Shown here in pieces: positions 1-7,907 of a stretch of DNA of 64,000 nt. The notes under the pieces were generated by a model that saw only the letters and a list, made by a program, of their open reading frames with translations, searched no databases and had not been told where the DNA came from. How positions within the stretch are numbered: position 1 is the first letter of the stretch; each line of letters starts with the position of its first letter. The stretch is from CAVXEH01 sp963805305 (GTDB lineage: Bacteria > Chloroflexota > Limnocylindria > QHBO01): positions 62,001-126,000 of the forward strand of contig CAWDTM010000002.1 in the NCBI GenBank assembly GCA_963805305.1, given 5' to 3'. Made by a program: the position numbers and the translations under genes.

Positions 1-830
1 CCGCAGGCGAGGGTGTCATCACCGTCAACGGGCAGGAGATCAAGGCATTCAGCGAGAAGGATCCAACGGCCCTCCCCTGGAAGTCGCTCGGCGTGGACAT
101 CGTCATCGAGTCGACGGGCATCTTCACCGATGCGACGAAGGCGGCCGCCCATCGCGACGGCGGGGCGAAGAAGGTGATCATCACCGCACCCGCCAAGAAC
201 GAGGACCTGACCGTGGTCCTGGGCGTCAATGAGGCAGCCTACGACAGCGCGAAGCACAACATCATCAGCAACGCCAGCTGCACCACGAATGGGCTGGCCC
301 TGCCGACCAAGGTGCTCCTCGACACCTTCGGGATCGAGGCCGGCCTGATGACGACGATCCACTCCTACACGAACGACCAGAACGTCCTCGACGTCGTGCA
401 CAAGGACCTGCGCCGCGCGCGCAGTGCCGGACAGAACATCATCCCCACCACCACCGGTGCCGCGAAGGCCCTCGCGCTGGTGATCCCCGAGCTCAAGGGC
501 AAGTTCAACGGCTTCAGCCTGCGCGTGCCGACACCCACCGTGAGCGTCAACGACCTCGTGGTCCTGACCACGAAGCCGGTCAGCCCCGAGGCGGCCAACG
601 AGGCCTTCCGGGCCGCGGCCGCCGGCCCCATGCGGGGCTTGCTGGGCTACACGGAGGAGCCGCTCGTGTCGATGGACTTCAAGGGCGATGAGCGCTCGAG
701 CATCGTCGACGGGCTGTCGACCATGGGCATGGGCGACCACATGCTCAAGGTGATCGCCTGGTATGACAATGAGTGGGGCTACAGCTGCCGCGTGTCGGAT
801 CTCGCACAGTACGTGGCCGAGCGGCTGTGA
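1..830 (+). CDS. gap: glyceraldehyde-3-phosphate dehydrogenase, C-terminal part (5' end outside window)
   Basis: Glycolytic enzyme that oxidises glyceraldehyde 3-phosphate to 1,3-bisphosphoglycerate with NAD(P). The reading frame is open from base 3, so the start and most of the Rossmann domain lie upstream of the window. Visible are the ESTGIFT segment, the catalytic motif NASCTTN (active-site Cys codon at 279-281) and the HSYTNDQ segment with the catalytic His. The protein ends in the conserved WYDNEWGYS motif. The next gene, pgk, starts within or just after its stop codon, so gap-pgk-eno looks like one glycolytic operon. Identity is secure; only the truncation limits the annotation. Confidence 0.97.
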   Translation, partial: AGEGVITVNGQEIKAFSEKDPTALPWKSLGVDIVIESTGIFTDATKAAAHRDGGAKKVIITAPAKNEDLTVVLGVNEAAYDSAKHNIISNASCTTNGLALPTKVLLDTFGIEAGLMTTIHSYTNDQNVLDVVHKDLRRARSAGQNIIPTTTGAAKALALVIPELKGKFNGFSLRVPTPTVSVNDLVVLTTKPVSPEAANEAFRAAAAGPMRGLLGYTEEPLVSMDFKGDERSSIVDGLSTMGMGDHMLKVIAWYDNEWGYSCRVSDLAQYVAERL

Positions 831-844
831 GCGGCGCCGGCGAG

Positions 845-2041
845 ATGAACAAGAAGACGGTCCGTGATGTCGACGTCACGGGCAAGCGCGTCTTCCTCCG
901 TGCGGATCTCAACGTCCCCCTCGACGATGGCAAGATCACCGACGACACCCGCATCCGGGCGTCGCTGCCGACGATCGTCTACCTCCTGGAGCGGGGCGCC
1001 AGCGTGGTCCTGGCCAGTCACCTGGGGCGTCCGAAGGGCAAGGTCAACGACGCGCTTCGCCTCAAGCCGGTCGCCGACCGCCTGGCGGAGCTGCTCGGCA
1101 GACCGGTCCGCATGACCGGAGACGCGCTGGGTCCGGGTGTCCACGATGCCATCGGCAAGCTGCGGCCCGGCGAGCTGATCCTCCTGGAGAACCTGCGCTT
1201 CCACGCGGAGGAGGAAGCGAACGATGCGGAGTTCGCGAAGTCGCTCGCGGACCTGGCCGACCTCTACGTGAACGACGCGTTCGGGTCGGCGCATCGGGCG
1301 CATGCCTCCACCGAGGGGATCACGCACTACCTCCCGAGCGTGGCGGGGCTGCTCCTCGAACGTGAGGTGGAGGCGCTCTCCGGCCTGCTGGAGAAGCCGG
1401 CCAGGCCGTTCCATACGGTGATCGGCGGGGCGAAGATCTCCGGCAAGCTCGAAGTGCTCGAAGTGCTGCTCGGCCGCTGCCAGGCGATCCTGGTGGGCGG
1501 TGGGATGGCGAACACCTTCCTCGCTGCCAAGGGCCTGTCGCTCGGGAAGAGCCTCGTGGAGACGGAGCAGCTCGAGAACGCGGAGCGGATCATTGCGGAG
1601 GCCCGGCGCAAGCGCATGCGGCTCATGCTGCCCACCGACGCCGTGGTCGCCGCCCAGCTCCATCCTCGTTCGCAGCGACAGGTGGTCCCGGTCTCCGCCG
1701 TGCCCAAGGACTGGAGCATCGTCGACATCGGCCCGCAGACCGTGTCCACCTACACCGATTACCTCACCCGGGCGAAGACGATCTTCTGGAACGGACCAAT
1801 GGGCATCTTCGAGATCGCCCCGTTCGCGGAGGGTACCAACGCGATCGCCCGCTTCGTCGCCGGGCGAACGGCCAAGGGCGTGGTCACCGTCGTGGGAGGC
1901 GGCGACAGCGTCGCTGCCGTGGACCAGCTTGGCCTCGCTGGGCAGATGAGCCATGTATCGACCGGCGGCGGCGCCTCGCTCGAGTTCGTCGAGGGGAAGG
2001 TGCTTCCCGGCGTCGCCGCACTTGCGGACAAGGAGACCTGA
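845..2041 (+). CDS. pgk: phosphoglycerate kinase
   Basis: Transfers phosphate from 1,3-bisphosphoglycerate to ADP in lower glycolysis, in the cytosol. The 398-residue product has the normal family length. It shows the N-terminal substrate segment RADLNVPLDDGKITDDTRI, the LASHLGRPKG motif, the hinge region, and the C-terminal nucleotide loop VVGGGDSVAAV followed by STGGGASLEF. The ATG at 845 gives the usual N-terminus (MNKKTVRDVDV). A GTG at 827 that overlaps the gap stop as GTGA is an alternative start that would allow translational coupling. It sits between gap and eno, with only 5 bases to eno. Confidence 0.97.
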   Translation: MNKKTVRDVDVTGKRVFLRADLNVPLDDGKITDDTRIRASLPTIVYLLERGASVVLASHLGRPKGKVNDALRLKPVADRLAELLGRPVRMTGDALGPGVHDAIGKLRPGELILLENLRFHAEEEANDAEFAKSLADLADLYVNDAFGSAHRAHASTEGITHYLPSVAGLLLEREVEALSGLLEKPARPFHTVIGGAKISGKLEVLEVLLGRCQAILVGGGMANTFLAAKGLSLGKSLVETEQLENAERIIAEARRKRMRLMLPTDAVVAAQLHPRSQRQVVPVSAVPKDWSIVDIGPQTVSTYTDYLTRAKTIFWNGPMGIFEIAPFAEGTNAIARFVAGRTAKGVVTVVGGGDSVAAVDQLGLAGQMSHVSTGGGASLEFVEGKVLPGVAALADKET

Positions 2042-2046
2042 TTCCA

Positions 2047-3342
2047 ATGTCAACCCTTATCGAGGACGTCGCCGCGCGCGAGGTCCTGGACTCCCGTGGC
2101 AACCCGACCGTCGAGGTGGAGGTCTATCTCGAGGATGGGACAGTGGGCACGGCGATCGTGCCCTCCGGCGCGTCGACGGGCGCCCACGAAGCCGTTGAGC
2201 TGCGCGACGGTGACGCCGCCCGCTACGGCGGGAAGGGCGTCCTCACCGCCGTCCGCAACGTCAACGAGACGATCCGCCCCGAGCTCATCGGCTCGGACGC
2301 CGTGGACCAGGTGAGCATCGACCAGCTCCTCATCGCGCTCGACGGCACGCCGAACAAGGGCGAGCTCGGCGCCAACGCGCTGCTGGGCGCCAGCATGGCC
2401 GTTGCCCGCGCCGCTGCCCAGGCGGTCGACCTGCCGCTCTATCGCTACCTGGGCGGGGTCGGGGCGCGGACGCTGCCGGTGCCGCAGGTCAACATCCTCA
2501 ACGGGGGCAAGCACGCGCTCGACTCCACCGACTTCCAGGAGTTCATGATCGTGCCCCTCGGGGCGCCGACCTTCCGTGAGGCACTCCGCTGGGCGTCGGA
2601 GACGTTCCACGCCCTCGGCACGCTCCTGCGGGAGCGCGGCTTCGTGACCACGGTTGGCGACGAAGGCGGCTATGCCCCGAGCCTGGAGAGCAACGAGGCG
2701 GCGATCTCCCTGGTCGTCGAGGCCATCGAGCGCGCCGGCTACGCCCCGGGCGAGCAGATCGCCGTGGCGCTGGACCCGGCGGCGAGCGAGATCCTCGACG
2801 GCGCCGACTACGCCCTCGCCAAGGAGGGCCGCCGCCTCACCAGCGGCGAGCTGATCGACTTCTGGGTGGACTGGATCGACCGATACCCGATCGTCAGCCT
2901 CGAGGACGGGCTTGGCGAGGACGACTGGGCCGGCTGGGCGGCGCTCACCGAACGGCTCGGCGGACGAGTCCAGGTCGTCGGAGACGACCTGCTCGTCACG
3001 AACACCGAACGGCTCGCGCGCGGGATCCGCGAGCGATCCTGCAACGCCATCCTCATCAAGCTCAACCAGATCGGGACGGTGAGCGAAACGATCGAGGCGA
3101 TCGAGATGGCCCAGCGGGCCGGCTGGCGTTCCGTGATCAGTCACCGCTCCGGGGAGACGGAGGACACCACGATCGCAGACCTGGCGGTGGCCCTGGGCAC
3201 CGGCCAGATCAAGACCGGGTCCATCAGCCGCACGGAGCGGATCGCTAAGTACAACCGGCTCCTGCGCATCGAGGAGGAGCTGGGTGACGCGGCCCGCTTC
3301 GCCGGGCGCAGCGCCTTCGCAGCGCTGGACGCCGGTGACTGA
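2047..3342 (+). CDS. eno: enolase
   Basis: Converts 2-phosphoglycerate to phosphoenolpyruvate; cytosolic and Mg-dependent. At 431 residues it is full length. Seen are the mobile loop SGASTG (residues 40-45), the GDEGGYAPSL and SLEDGL segments with metal ligands, DDLLVTN, KLNQIGT with the catalytic Lys, and the signature SHRSGETEDTTIADLAV. The ATG at 2047 is preceded by a good Shine-Dalgarno, AAGGAGA, which overlaps the 3' end of pgk. This is the third gene of the gap-pgk-eno run; no tpiA is present in the window. Confidence 0.98.
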   Translation: MSTLIEDVAAREVLDSRGNPTVEVEVYLEDGTVGTAIVPSGASTGAHEAVELRDGDAARYGGKGVLTAVRNVNETIRPELIGSDAVDQVSIDQLLIALDGTPNKGELGANALLGASMAVARAAAQAVDLPLYRYLGGVGARTLPVPQVNILNGGKHALDSTDFQEFMIVPLGAPTFREALRWASETFHALGTLLRERGFVTTVGDEGGYAPSLESNEAAISLVVEAIERAGYAPGEQIAVALDPAASEILDGADYALAKEGRRLTSGELIDFWVDWIDRYPIVSLEDGLGEDDWAGWAALTERLGGRVQVVGDDLLVTNTERLARGIRERSCNAILIKLNQIGTVSETIEAIEMAQRAGWRSVISHRSGETEDTTIADLAVALGTGQIKTGSISRTERIAKYNRLLRIEEELGDAARFAGRSAFAALDAGD

Positions 3343-4138
3343 GGCGTCAGGCGAGCGGCGATCGGGCGCTGCGCCCGATCGCCGCCGACACGAGACGCTG
3401 AACCGGGCCTTCTGGAACGCCGAATCGGCGGAGTACCAGGCGCTGCATGGCGCCCAGCTCGCCCTGCACGGTGCCGCCTGGGGCATCTGGCAGATCCCCG
3501 AGGACGAGCTGCGCATCCTGGGCGACGTGGTGGATTGCGATGTGGTCGAGCTGGGCTGCGGCGCCGCCCAGTGGTCCATCGCCCTGGCCGGGCGCGGGGC
3601 GCGCCCGGTGGGGGTCGACCTGTCGGAGGTCCAGCTGGAGCATGCGCGTCGCCTGCAGGACGAGGCGGGCGTCAGCTTCCCGCTCGTGCACGCCAGCGCG
3701 GAGCAAGTCCCCCTGCCGGAGGCGGCCTTCGACATCGCGTTCTGCGACCACGGGGCCTTCACGTTCGCAGACCCCTATCGCACGGTACCCGAGGCGGCCC
3801 GCCTCCTGCGCGACGGCGGGCTGCTGGCCTTCAACATGAGCACGCCGCTGCTGGATATCTGCTGGCCGCCGGACGCGGAAGCAGTCACCGATCGCCTCTC
3901 GCTCGACTACTTCGGGCTGCACGAGGTGCCGACCGGCGAGAGCGACCATGCCGAGTTCAACCTCCCGTACGGGGAGTGGATCCGGCTCCTCGTGCGCTCG
4001 GGGTTCGCCGTCGAGGATCTCGTGGAGCTGCGGCCGGCGGCCGATGCGACGAGCAGCTACCGGGGGCCCGAGGCACGTGACTGGGCGCGTCGCTGGCCCA
4101 TGGAGCACATCTGGAAGGCACGTCGACTGCCGCGCTGA
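3335..4138 (+). CDS. class I SAM-dependent methyltransferase
   Basis: A 267-residue methyltransferase of unknown substrate. The SAM-binding motif I is clear (VVELGCGAAQWS), followed by the acidic ribose-binding residue in GVDLSEVQLEHA, a post-motif D/F segment AFDIAFCDHG and motif III-like LLRDGGLLAFN. The chosen GTG at 3335 overlaps the eno stop by 8 bases, which fits coupled translation; another GTG at 3284 lies deeper within eno. It is followed by a strong hairpin terminator, so it probably closes the glycolytic operon. The substrate cannot be told from sequence; small-molecule methylation is the usual role of this Methyltransf_11-type fold. Confidence 0.85.
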   Translation: MTEASGERRSGAAPDRRRHETLNRAFWNAESAEYQALHGAQLALHGAAWGIWQIPEDELRILGDVVDCDVVELGCGAAQWSIALAGRGARPVGVDLSEVQLEHARRLQDEAGVSFPLVHASAEQVPLPEAAFDIAFCDHGAFTFADPYRTVPEAARLLRDGGLLAFNMSTPLLDICWPPDAEAVTDRLSLDYFGLHEVPTGESDHAEFNLPYGEWIRLLVRSGFAVEDLVELRPAADATSSYRGPEARDWARRWPMEHIWKARRLPR

Positions 4139-4143
4139 ATAGC

Positions 4144-4173
4144 CGAACGCCCCCGGGGGTCCGGGGGCGTTCG
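4144..4173. terminator. bidirectional hairpin terminator between methyltransferase and rpsT
   Basis: A perfect 13-bp inverted repeat (CGAACGCCCCCGG at 4144-4156, complement at 4161-4173) with a 4-base loop lies between two convergent genes. There is no T tract, which is common for high-GC genomes. Confidence 0.7.
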
Positions 4174-4192
4174 CGTCTGCGGGATCCGAGGG

Positions 4193-4705
4193 TCAGCTGT
4201 CGCTGTCTCCATCGGTCTTCTTGCGCCGCTTGGCGGCGCTCGCCTCGCGCGAGGCGCGGGTGACGGCGACCTTCGCCTTGCCTGCCGCGGTGCGCGGCCG
4301 ATCGGCGGCCTTGCCCGCCGCGGCCTTGCTGGCCTTGGCGGCGGCGACCTTCTTCCGCTGCGCGGTCTTGCTGGCGGTCGTCTTCTTCTTCGGGCCCGTC
4401 TCGGCTCCCTCGAAGAGGTGGGCCGCGTTGATCTTGGCCATCAGCCGGCTCTTGCGACGGGCGGCGTTGTTGGGATGGATGATCCCCTTCTCGGCGGCCT
4501 TGTCGAGCGCGCTGATGGCGGCGGTCACCGCCACCGGGGCGTCCCCTTCGACCCGGCCGAGCGCGATGCCCGACGCATGCTGGACGAGGGATTTGGCGGT
4601 GCTCCGCGTCCGACGGTTGATGGCGCGCCGGCGCAGGGCCTGACGCACGCGCTTCAGCGCCTGAGGCGTGCGGGCGCCCTTCCAGGTTCGTGCCGTTCGT
4701 GCCAC
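4193..4705 (-). CDS. rpsT: 30S ribosomal protein S20 with long basic C-terminal tail
   Basis: Small-subunit ribosomal protein binding 16S rRNA. The first ~85 residues are S20-like: ALKRVRQALRRRAINRRTRS, then AAISALDKAAEKGIIHPNNAARRKSRL. The GTG at 4705 (protein start VARTARTWKG) is chosen because GAGGA lies just upstream and because homologues begin this way; an open frame runs further upstream but reads through the promoter area. The product is 170 residues, about twice the usual ~87. The extra part is a Lys/Ala-rich tail (for example AAAKASKAAAGKAADRP) resembling histone H1 tails. The gene is monocistronic and convergent with the methyltransferase. Confidence 0.9.
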   Translation of the reverse strand: MARTARTWKGARTPQALKRVRQALRRRAINRRTRSTAKSLVQHASGIALGRVEGDAPVAVTAAISALDKAAEKGIIHPNNAARRKSRLMAKINAAHLFEGAETGPKKKTTASKTAQRKKVAAAKASKAAAGKAADRPRTAAGKAKVAVTRASREASAAKRRKKTDGDSDS

Positions 4706-4900
4706 GTGGATCCTCGGTGCGGGATGGGTGAGCAGACAATCAAGAGCGCCGCCGAGGCGGCGCCGGCGCAGGAGTATAGCATTCACCCCCGCGCGCGGCC
4801 ACCGCGTGCCTCGACAGCGCGAGCACGCTGGAGCAGAATGCGCAACGATCCTCAGCGCTCCAGCGTCGTATGGGGGAGACCTGCCAGGCAGGACGCTGAT

Positions 4901-4917
4901 CGACGGTACGACCGTCG
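4901..4917. promoter_or_regulatory. 7-bp inverted repeat upstream of the VanW-like gene
   Basis: CGACGGT (4901-4907), a 3-base spacer and ACCGTCG (4911-4917) form a perfect inverted repeat 28 bases before the chosen start of the next gene. It could be an operator half-site pair or a short RNA hairpin. Nothing else supports a function. Confidence 0.3.
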
Positions 4918-4944
4918 GTGATGGTGCCCGTCACGGGAGCAAGC

Positions 4945-6861
4945 GTGAGCTCGATTGCCGCAGCCAGAAGCACAGTCCGCACCCTGACCCGACCGCCCCT
5001 GCGCGGTTTCCTCGTCGGATTCGGTGCCACCATGCTCACTGGGCTCCTCGTCGCCGTGGTGGCCGCGCTGGCCATCGGCCTGGCGAACCAGGGCCGGGTC
5101 CTGCCGGGTGTCACGGTCGACGGCATCTCGCTGGGCGGCCTCGATCGGGCGGGCGTCGAGGCGCGCCTCTCCGCTTCGCTGCCGTCGCTGACCACCGGCA
5201 GCGCGACGCTCCTCGTCGACGGGGACCGCGTCAGGGTTCCCTATGCGGAGATCGGCCGTGGTTATGAGCTGAGCGCCATGGCCGATGCGGCCTATGGCAC
5301 GGGCCGCGAGGCGAACCCCATTGCTGCCGCCATCGGCCGCCTGCGCGACGCGGTCCGGGGCACGGCGCTCCCGGTCCAGGTGCACGCCTACGACCAGGAC
5401 GCCATCGACCGGGTCGCGGTGCGGCTCGCCGTGCAGCACCTGAAGGAACCGGTGGCGGCCGCGGTCAGCGTCGCGGAGGACGGCGGCCTGACCGTGACGC
5501 CGGCCGAGTCGGGAACCGCCCTCGACCCCCGGGTCATCCGCAGCCTCCTGGGGAGTGCCGTTGCGACTCCGGATCCGAGCGACATCACCGTCGAGATTCC
5601 GATCATCGTCCGCGAGCCGTCGGTCCGCACCGACGAGGCACAGGCCGCCGCCGCCGCGGCGCGGGCCATGCTGGCCTCGCCGCTGACGGTGGTCCTGCCC
5701 GACGGCGCCGACACGTTCGCCATCGACGAAGCCTCGCTCGCCACGGCCCTGCGCTTCGGGCGTGGCGACGCGGGCCAGTACTCGGCGCAGGTGGATCCCG
5801 TCGCCCTTGGCTCGGTCCTGGCGGACCTGGCGAAGGCGATCGATCGCGACGCGGCCGACGCGTCGTACACGTTCGGCTCCACGATCAAGGTCGTGCCCGC
5901 GACCACCGGCCGCGCACTCGACCAGGGCGGCGCGGCAACGGCGGTTCGCGAGGCGCTCGCCACGCGGGCCGCGGGCGGCGATCCCGGCCCCGTGACGGTG
6001 CCCGTGACCGTGACCCAGCCGACCCTGACCACCGAGATGGCGCAGGCGTCCGTCGACAAGATCGTGCGGATCTCGACGTGGACCACGTACTACGTCCCCG
6101 GCATCTCGAACGGCTACGGCGTGAACATCAGCATTCCCGCCAAGAAGCTCAACGGGCTGGTCATCGGGCCGGGCGAGACGTTCGACTTCTGGCACGACAT
6201 CGGTCCGGTCACCACCGCGGAGGGGTATCGGGCCGGCGGGGCCATCATCAACGGCAAGAGCGAGCCGACCGGCGCCCTGGCTGGCGGCATCTGCTCGACG
6301 TCCACGACGCTCTTCAACGCCGCCCTGCGGGCAGGTCTCCAGATGGGGGCGCGGACGAACCACTCCTACTACATCAGCCGCTACCCGGTGGGGCTGGACG
6401 CCACCGTGTTCGCCGATGGCGCCTCCGTCACCACCATGTCCTGGACGAACGACACGCCGTACCCGGTGATCATCCGCGGCATCACCAGCTACGGGATCGT
6501 GCGCTTCGACCTGTACAGCGTTCCAACCGGTCGCACGGTGACCCTCACCCGCCCGATCATCACGAACCGGATCGCAGCCCACGACGTGACCCAGTACACG
6601 ACCGCCCTCAAGCCGGGCACCAGCCGGCGGGTGGAGGGCGTCTACAACGGCTTCGATGCCTCGGTGACCCGCTACGTCCGTGACGCGTCTGGCAACGTGA
6701 TCCACACCGACACCTATTTCAGCCACTACCACGCGGTGAACGGGCTTCTGCTGGTGGGCAGGAGCAGCGCGCCGACCCCGGGTCCCACGTCAACCCCGGG
6801 CCCCTCGCCAACCCCGGGCCCGTCACCGACGCCCCCGCCGTCCGCCACGCCCTCTCCCTGA
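4945..6861 (+). CDS. VanW family cell-wall-associated protein with PG_binding_4 domains
   Basis: A 638-residue membrane-anchored exported protein. After a short basic N-terminus there is one transmembrane segment (about residues 29-48 of the product, GATMLTGLLVAVVAALAIGL). The typical opening PGVTVDGISLGGL follows, then peptidoglycan-binding-4-like repeats (to ~residue 370) and a VanW domain (roughly 385-560) with GPGETFDFWHDIGP, GGICSTSTTLFNAAL and NHSYYISRYPVG. The C-terminus is a Pro/Thr/Ser-rich tail with TPGPSPTPGPSP repeats, likely spanning the wall. The start is GTG 4945 with GGGAG five bases upstream; GTG 4918 and ATG 4921 are in frame but lack such a site. VanW itself has no firmly proven catalytic role. 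Confidence 0.85.
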   Translation: MSSIAAARSTVRTLTRPPLRGFLVGFGATMLTGLLVAVVAALAIGLANQGRVLPGVTVDGISLGGLDRAGVEARLSASLPSLTTGSATLLVDGDRVRVPYAEIGRGYELSAMADAAYGTGREANPIAAAIGRLRDAVRGTALPVQVHAYDQDAIDRVAVRLAVQHLKEPVAAAVSVAEDGGLTVTPAESGTALDPRVIRSLLGSAVATPDPSDITVEIPIIVREPSVRTDEAQAAAAAARAMLASPLTVVLPDGADTFAIDEASLATALRFGRGDAGQYSAQVDPVALGSVLADLAKAIDRDAADASYTFGSTIKVVPATTGRALDQGGAATAVREALATRAAGGDPGPVTVPVTVTQPTLTTEMAQASVDKIVRISTWTTYYVPGISNGYGVNISIPAKKLNGLVIGPGETFDFWHDIGPVTTAEGYRAGGAIINGKSEPTGALAGGICSTSTTLFNAALRAGLQMGARTNHSYYISRYPVGLDATVFADGASVTTMSWTNDTPYPVIIRGITSYGIVRFDLYSVPTGRTVTLTRPIITNRIAAHDVTQYTTALKPGTSRRVEGVYNGFDASVTRYVRDASGNVIHTDTYFSHYHAVNGLLLVGRSSAPTPGPTSTPGPSPTPGPSPTPPPSATPSP

Positions 6862-6868
6862 CCCGTCG

Positions 6869-7864
6869 TCAGGTCAACGGGACCCCCGAGGCGAGCTCGC
6901 GGAGCCACCCGGGAACCGCCGACGCCCATTCGCCCAGCTCCGACGGCGTCGCATAGGGCAGCGCCGCTCGCCAGGTGAGCGCCCGCCCGACCATGGCGCT
7001 CCAGCGCGCAAGCGGGACCATCGACCGCAGCCGGGCAGCCGGCAGGCGCGCCGTGAAGGGTTCGAGGTAGGCGTCGGTGAGCCGAGCCAGCTCGGCACTG
7101 CCCGGTGCGAGGTCGTCTCCGACGCTGTTGAGGGTGACGAGCAGTGTCCCGAACGGATGCGCGACGCCCGCATCTCCCCAGTCCACGATCCGGTAGCCCG
7201 CCTCGCTGATGACCACGTTGCCGTCGTGCAGGTCGTCGTGCTGGATCGTGGCGCCGATGCCGGCCGATGACAGCTCCGCGTTTGCATCGGCGAGGAGCGG
7301 GACGAGGTCGCGAACCCGCGTGAGCTCCTCATGAGTCAGCCCGTCGGGCTCGCCGAGTCGAAGCCAGCGCTGCTCGTCGAGGAGCTCCACGAGCAGGTGG
7401 GCGACCCTGCCCGGGCGGCGGTCGAGCGCCCCGGCGGCAAGCAGGGACCGGTCCGCGCCCTCGAGGGCGAGCTGCAGCTCCGCGTATGCCGGCAGGATCC
7501 GCTCCCAGTGCCCGACGGACGTGGCCGGGTCGACGCGGTCGCGGAGCCGGTCGCCGCCATGGGGGAGCAGCATCCACCGCCGGTTGGCGTCGACCGCCAT
7601 GGGTCGGAGGACGAGATCGGGGCGAGAGGCGGCGAGGATGGGCGTCAGCCCGGCGTCGTCGGCCATCGACGGCACGGTGGCCTTGAACCAGCAGCGCCCG
7701 GCGGAGGTGGGCACCTCGAGCACCGCCGACCAGGGTCGGAGGCGCGACGCCATCGGCGCCCGGAGGGCCAGGTGCTGCTCTGCCAGCCGGTCCCTGATCC
7801 AGGCGGATGCCGCCGCGTGCCAGGCGGGATCCGCCCAGGGAGGCGGTGTCAGGGGACCGTCCAT
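6869..7864 (-). CDS. aminoglycoside-phosphotransferase-fold kinase (APH family)
   Basis: A 331-residue protein with the APH/choline-kinase fold. The Brenner-like catalytic loop is QHDDLHDGNVV (catalytic Asp and Asn), followed by the metal-binding YRIVDWGDAGVAHPFG. The N-terminal lobe is divergent, with FKATVP a possible nucleotide-binding Lys strand. The phospho-acceptor is unknown; such proteins are often annotated as resistance enzymes, but most act on small metabolites. ATG 7864 follows a TACGAT -10 box by 6 bases with no Shine-Dalgarno, so a leaderless mRNA is likely. It is divergent from lepA with a 43-base shared promoter region, and convergent with the VanW gene 7 bases away. Confidence 0.8.
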   Translation of the reverse strand: MDGPLTPPPWADPAWHAAASAWIRDRLAEQHLALRAPMASRLRPWSAVLEVPTSAGRCWFKATVPSMADDAGLTPILAASRPDLVLRPMAVDANRRWMLLPHGGDRLRDRVDPATSVGHWERILPAYAELQLALEGADRSLLAAGALDRRPGRVAHLLVELLDEQRWLRLGEPDGLTHEELTRVRDLVPLLADANAELSSAGIGATIQHDDLHDGNVVISEAGYRIVDWGDAGVAHPFGTLLVTLNSVGDDLAPGSAELARLTDAYLEPFTARLPAARLRSMVPLARWSAMVGRALTWRAALPYATPSELGEWASAVPGWLRELASGVPLT

Positions 7865-7870
7865 GGGCGG

Positions 7871-7876
7871 ATCGTA
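7871..7876 (-). promoter_or_regulatory. -10 box of the APH-family gene (leaderless type)
   Basis: TACGAT on the minus strand ends 6 bases before ATG 7864. The usual -10 to +1 distance would place transcription start at the start codon. Confidence 0.5.
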
Positions 7877-7894
7877 CCCGGCGCGGGTCTCTGC

Positions 7895-7900
7895 TAGGCT
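7895..7900 (+). promoter_or_regulatory. -10 box of lepA (leaderless type)
   Basis: TAGGCT, within GCTAGGCT, ends 7 bases before the GTG at 7908. No Shine-Dalgarno is present. Confidence 0.5.
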
Positions 7901-7907
7901 CGCGCCC

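Noticed and set aside
4706..4786. N-terminal extension of S20 on the minus strand to 4786.
   Set aside because: It lies upstream of a proper GAGGA site and a family-like start; the extra residues are not S20-like.
6857..6873. CCTGAC / GTCAGG inverted repeat between the convergent VanW-like and APH genes as a terminator.
   Set aside because: Only 6 bp, with stop codons of both genes inside it and no T tract; too weak to list as a feature.
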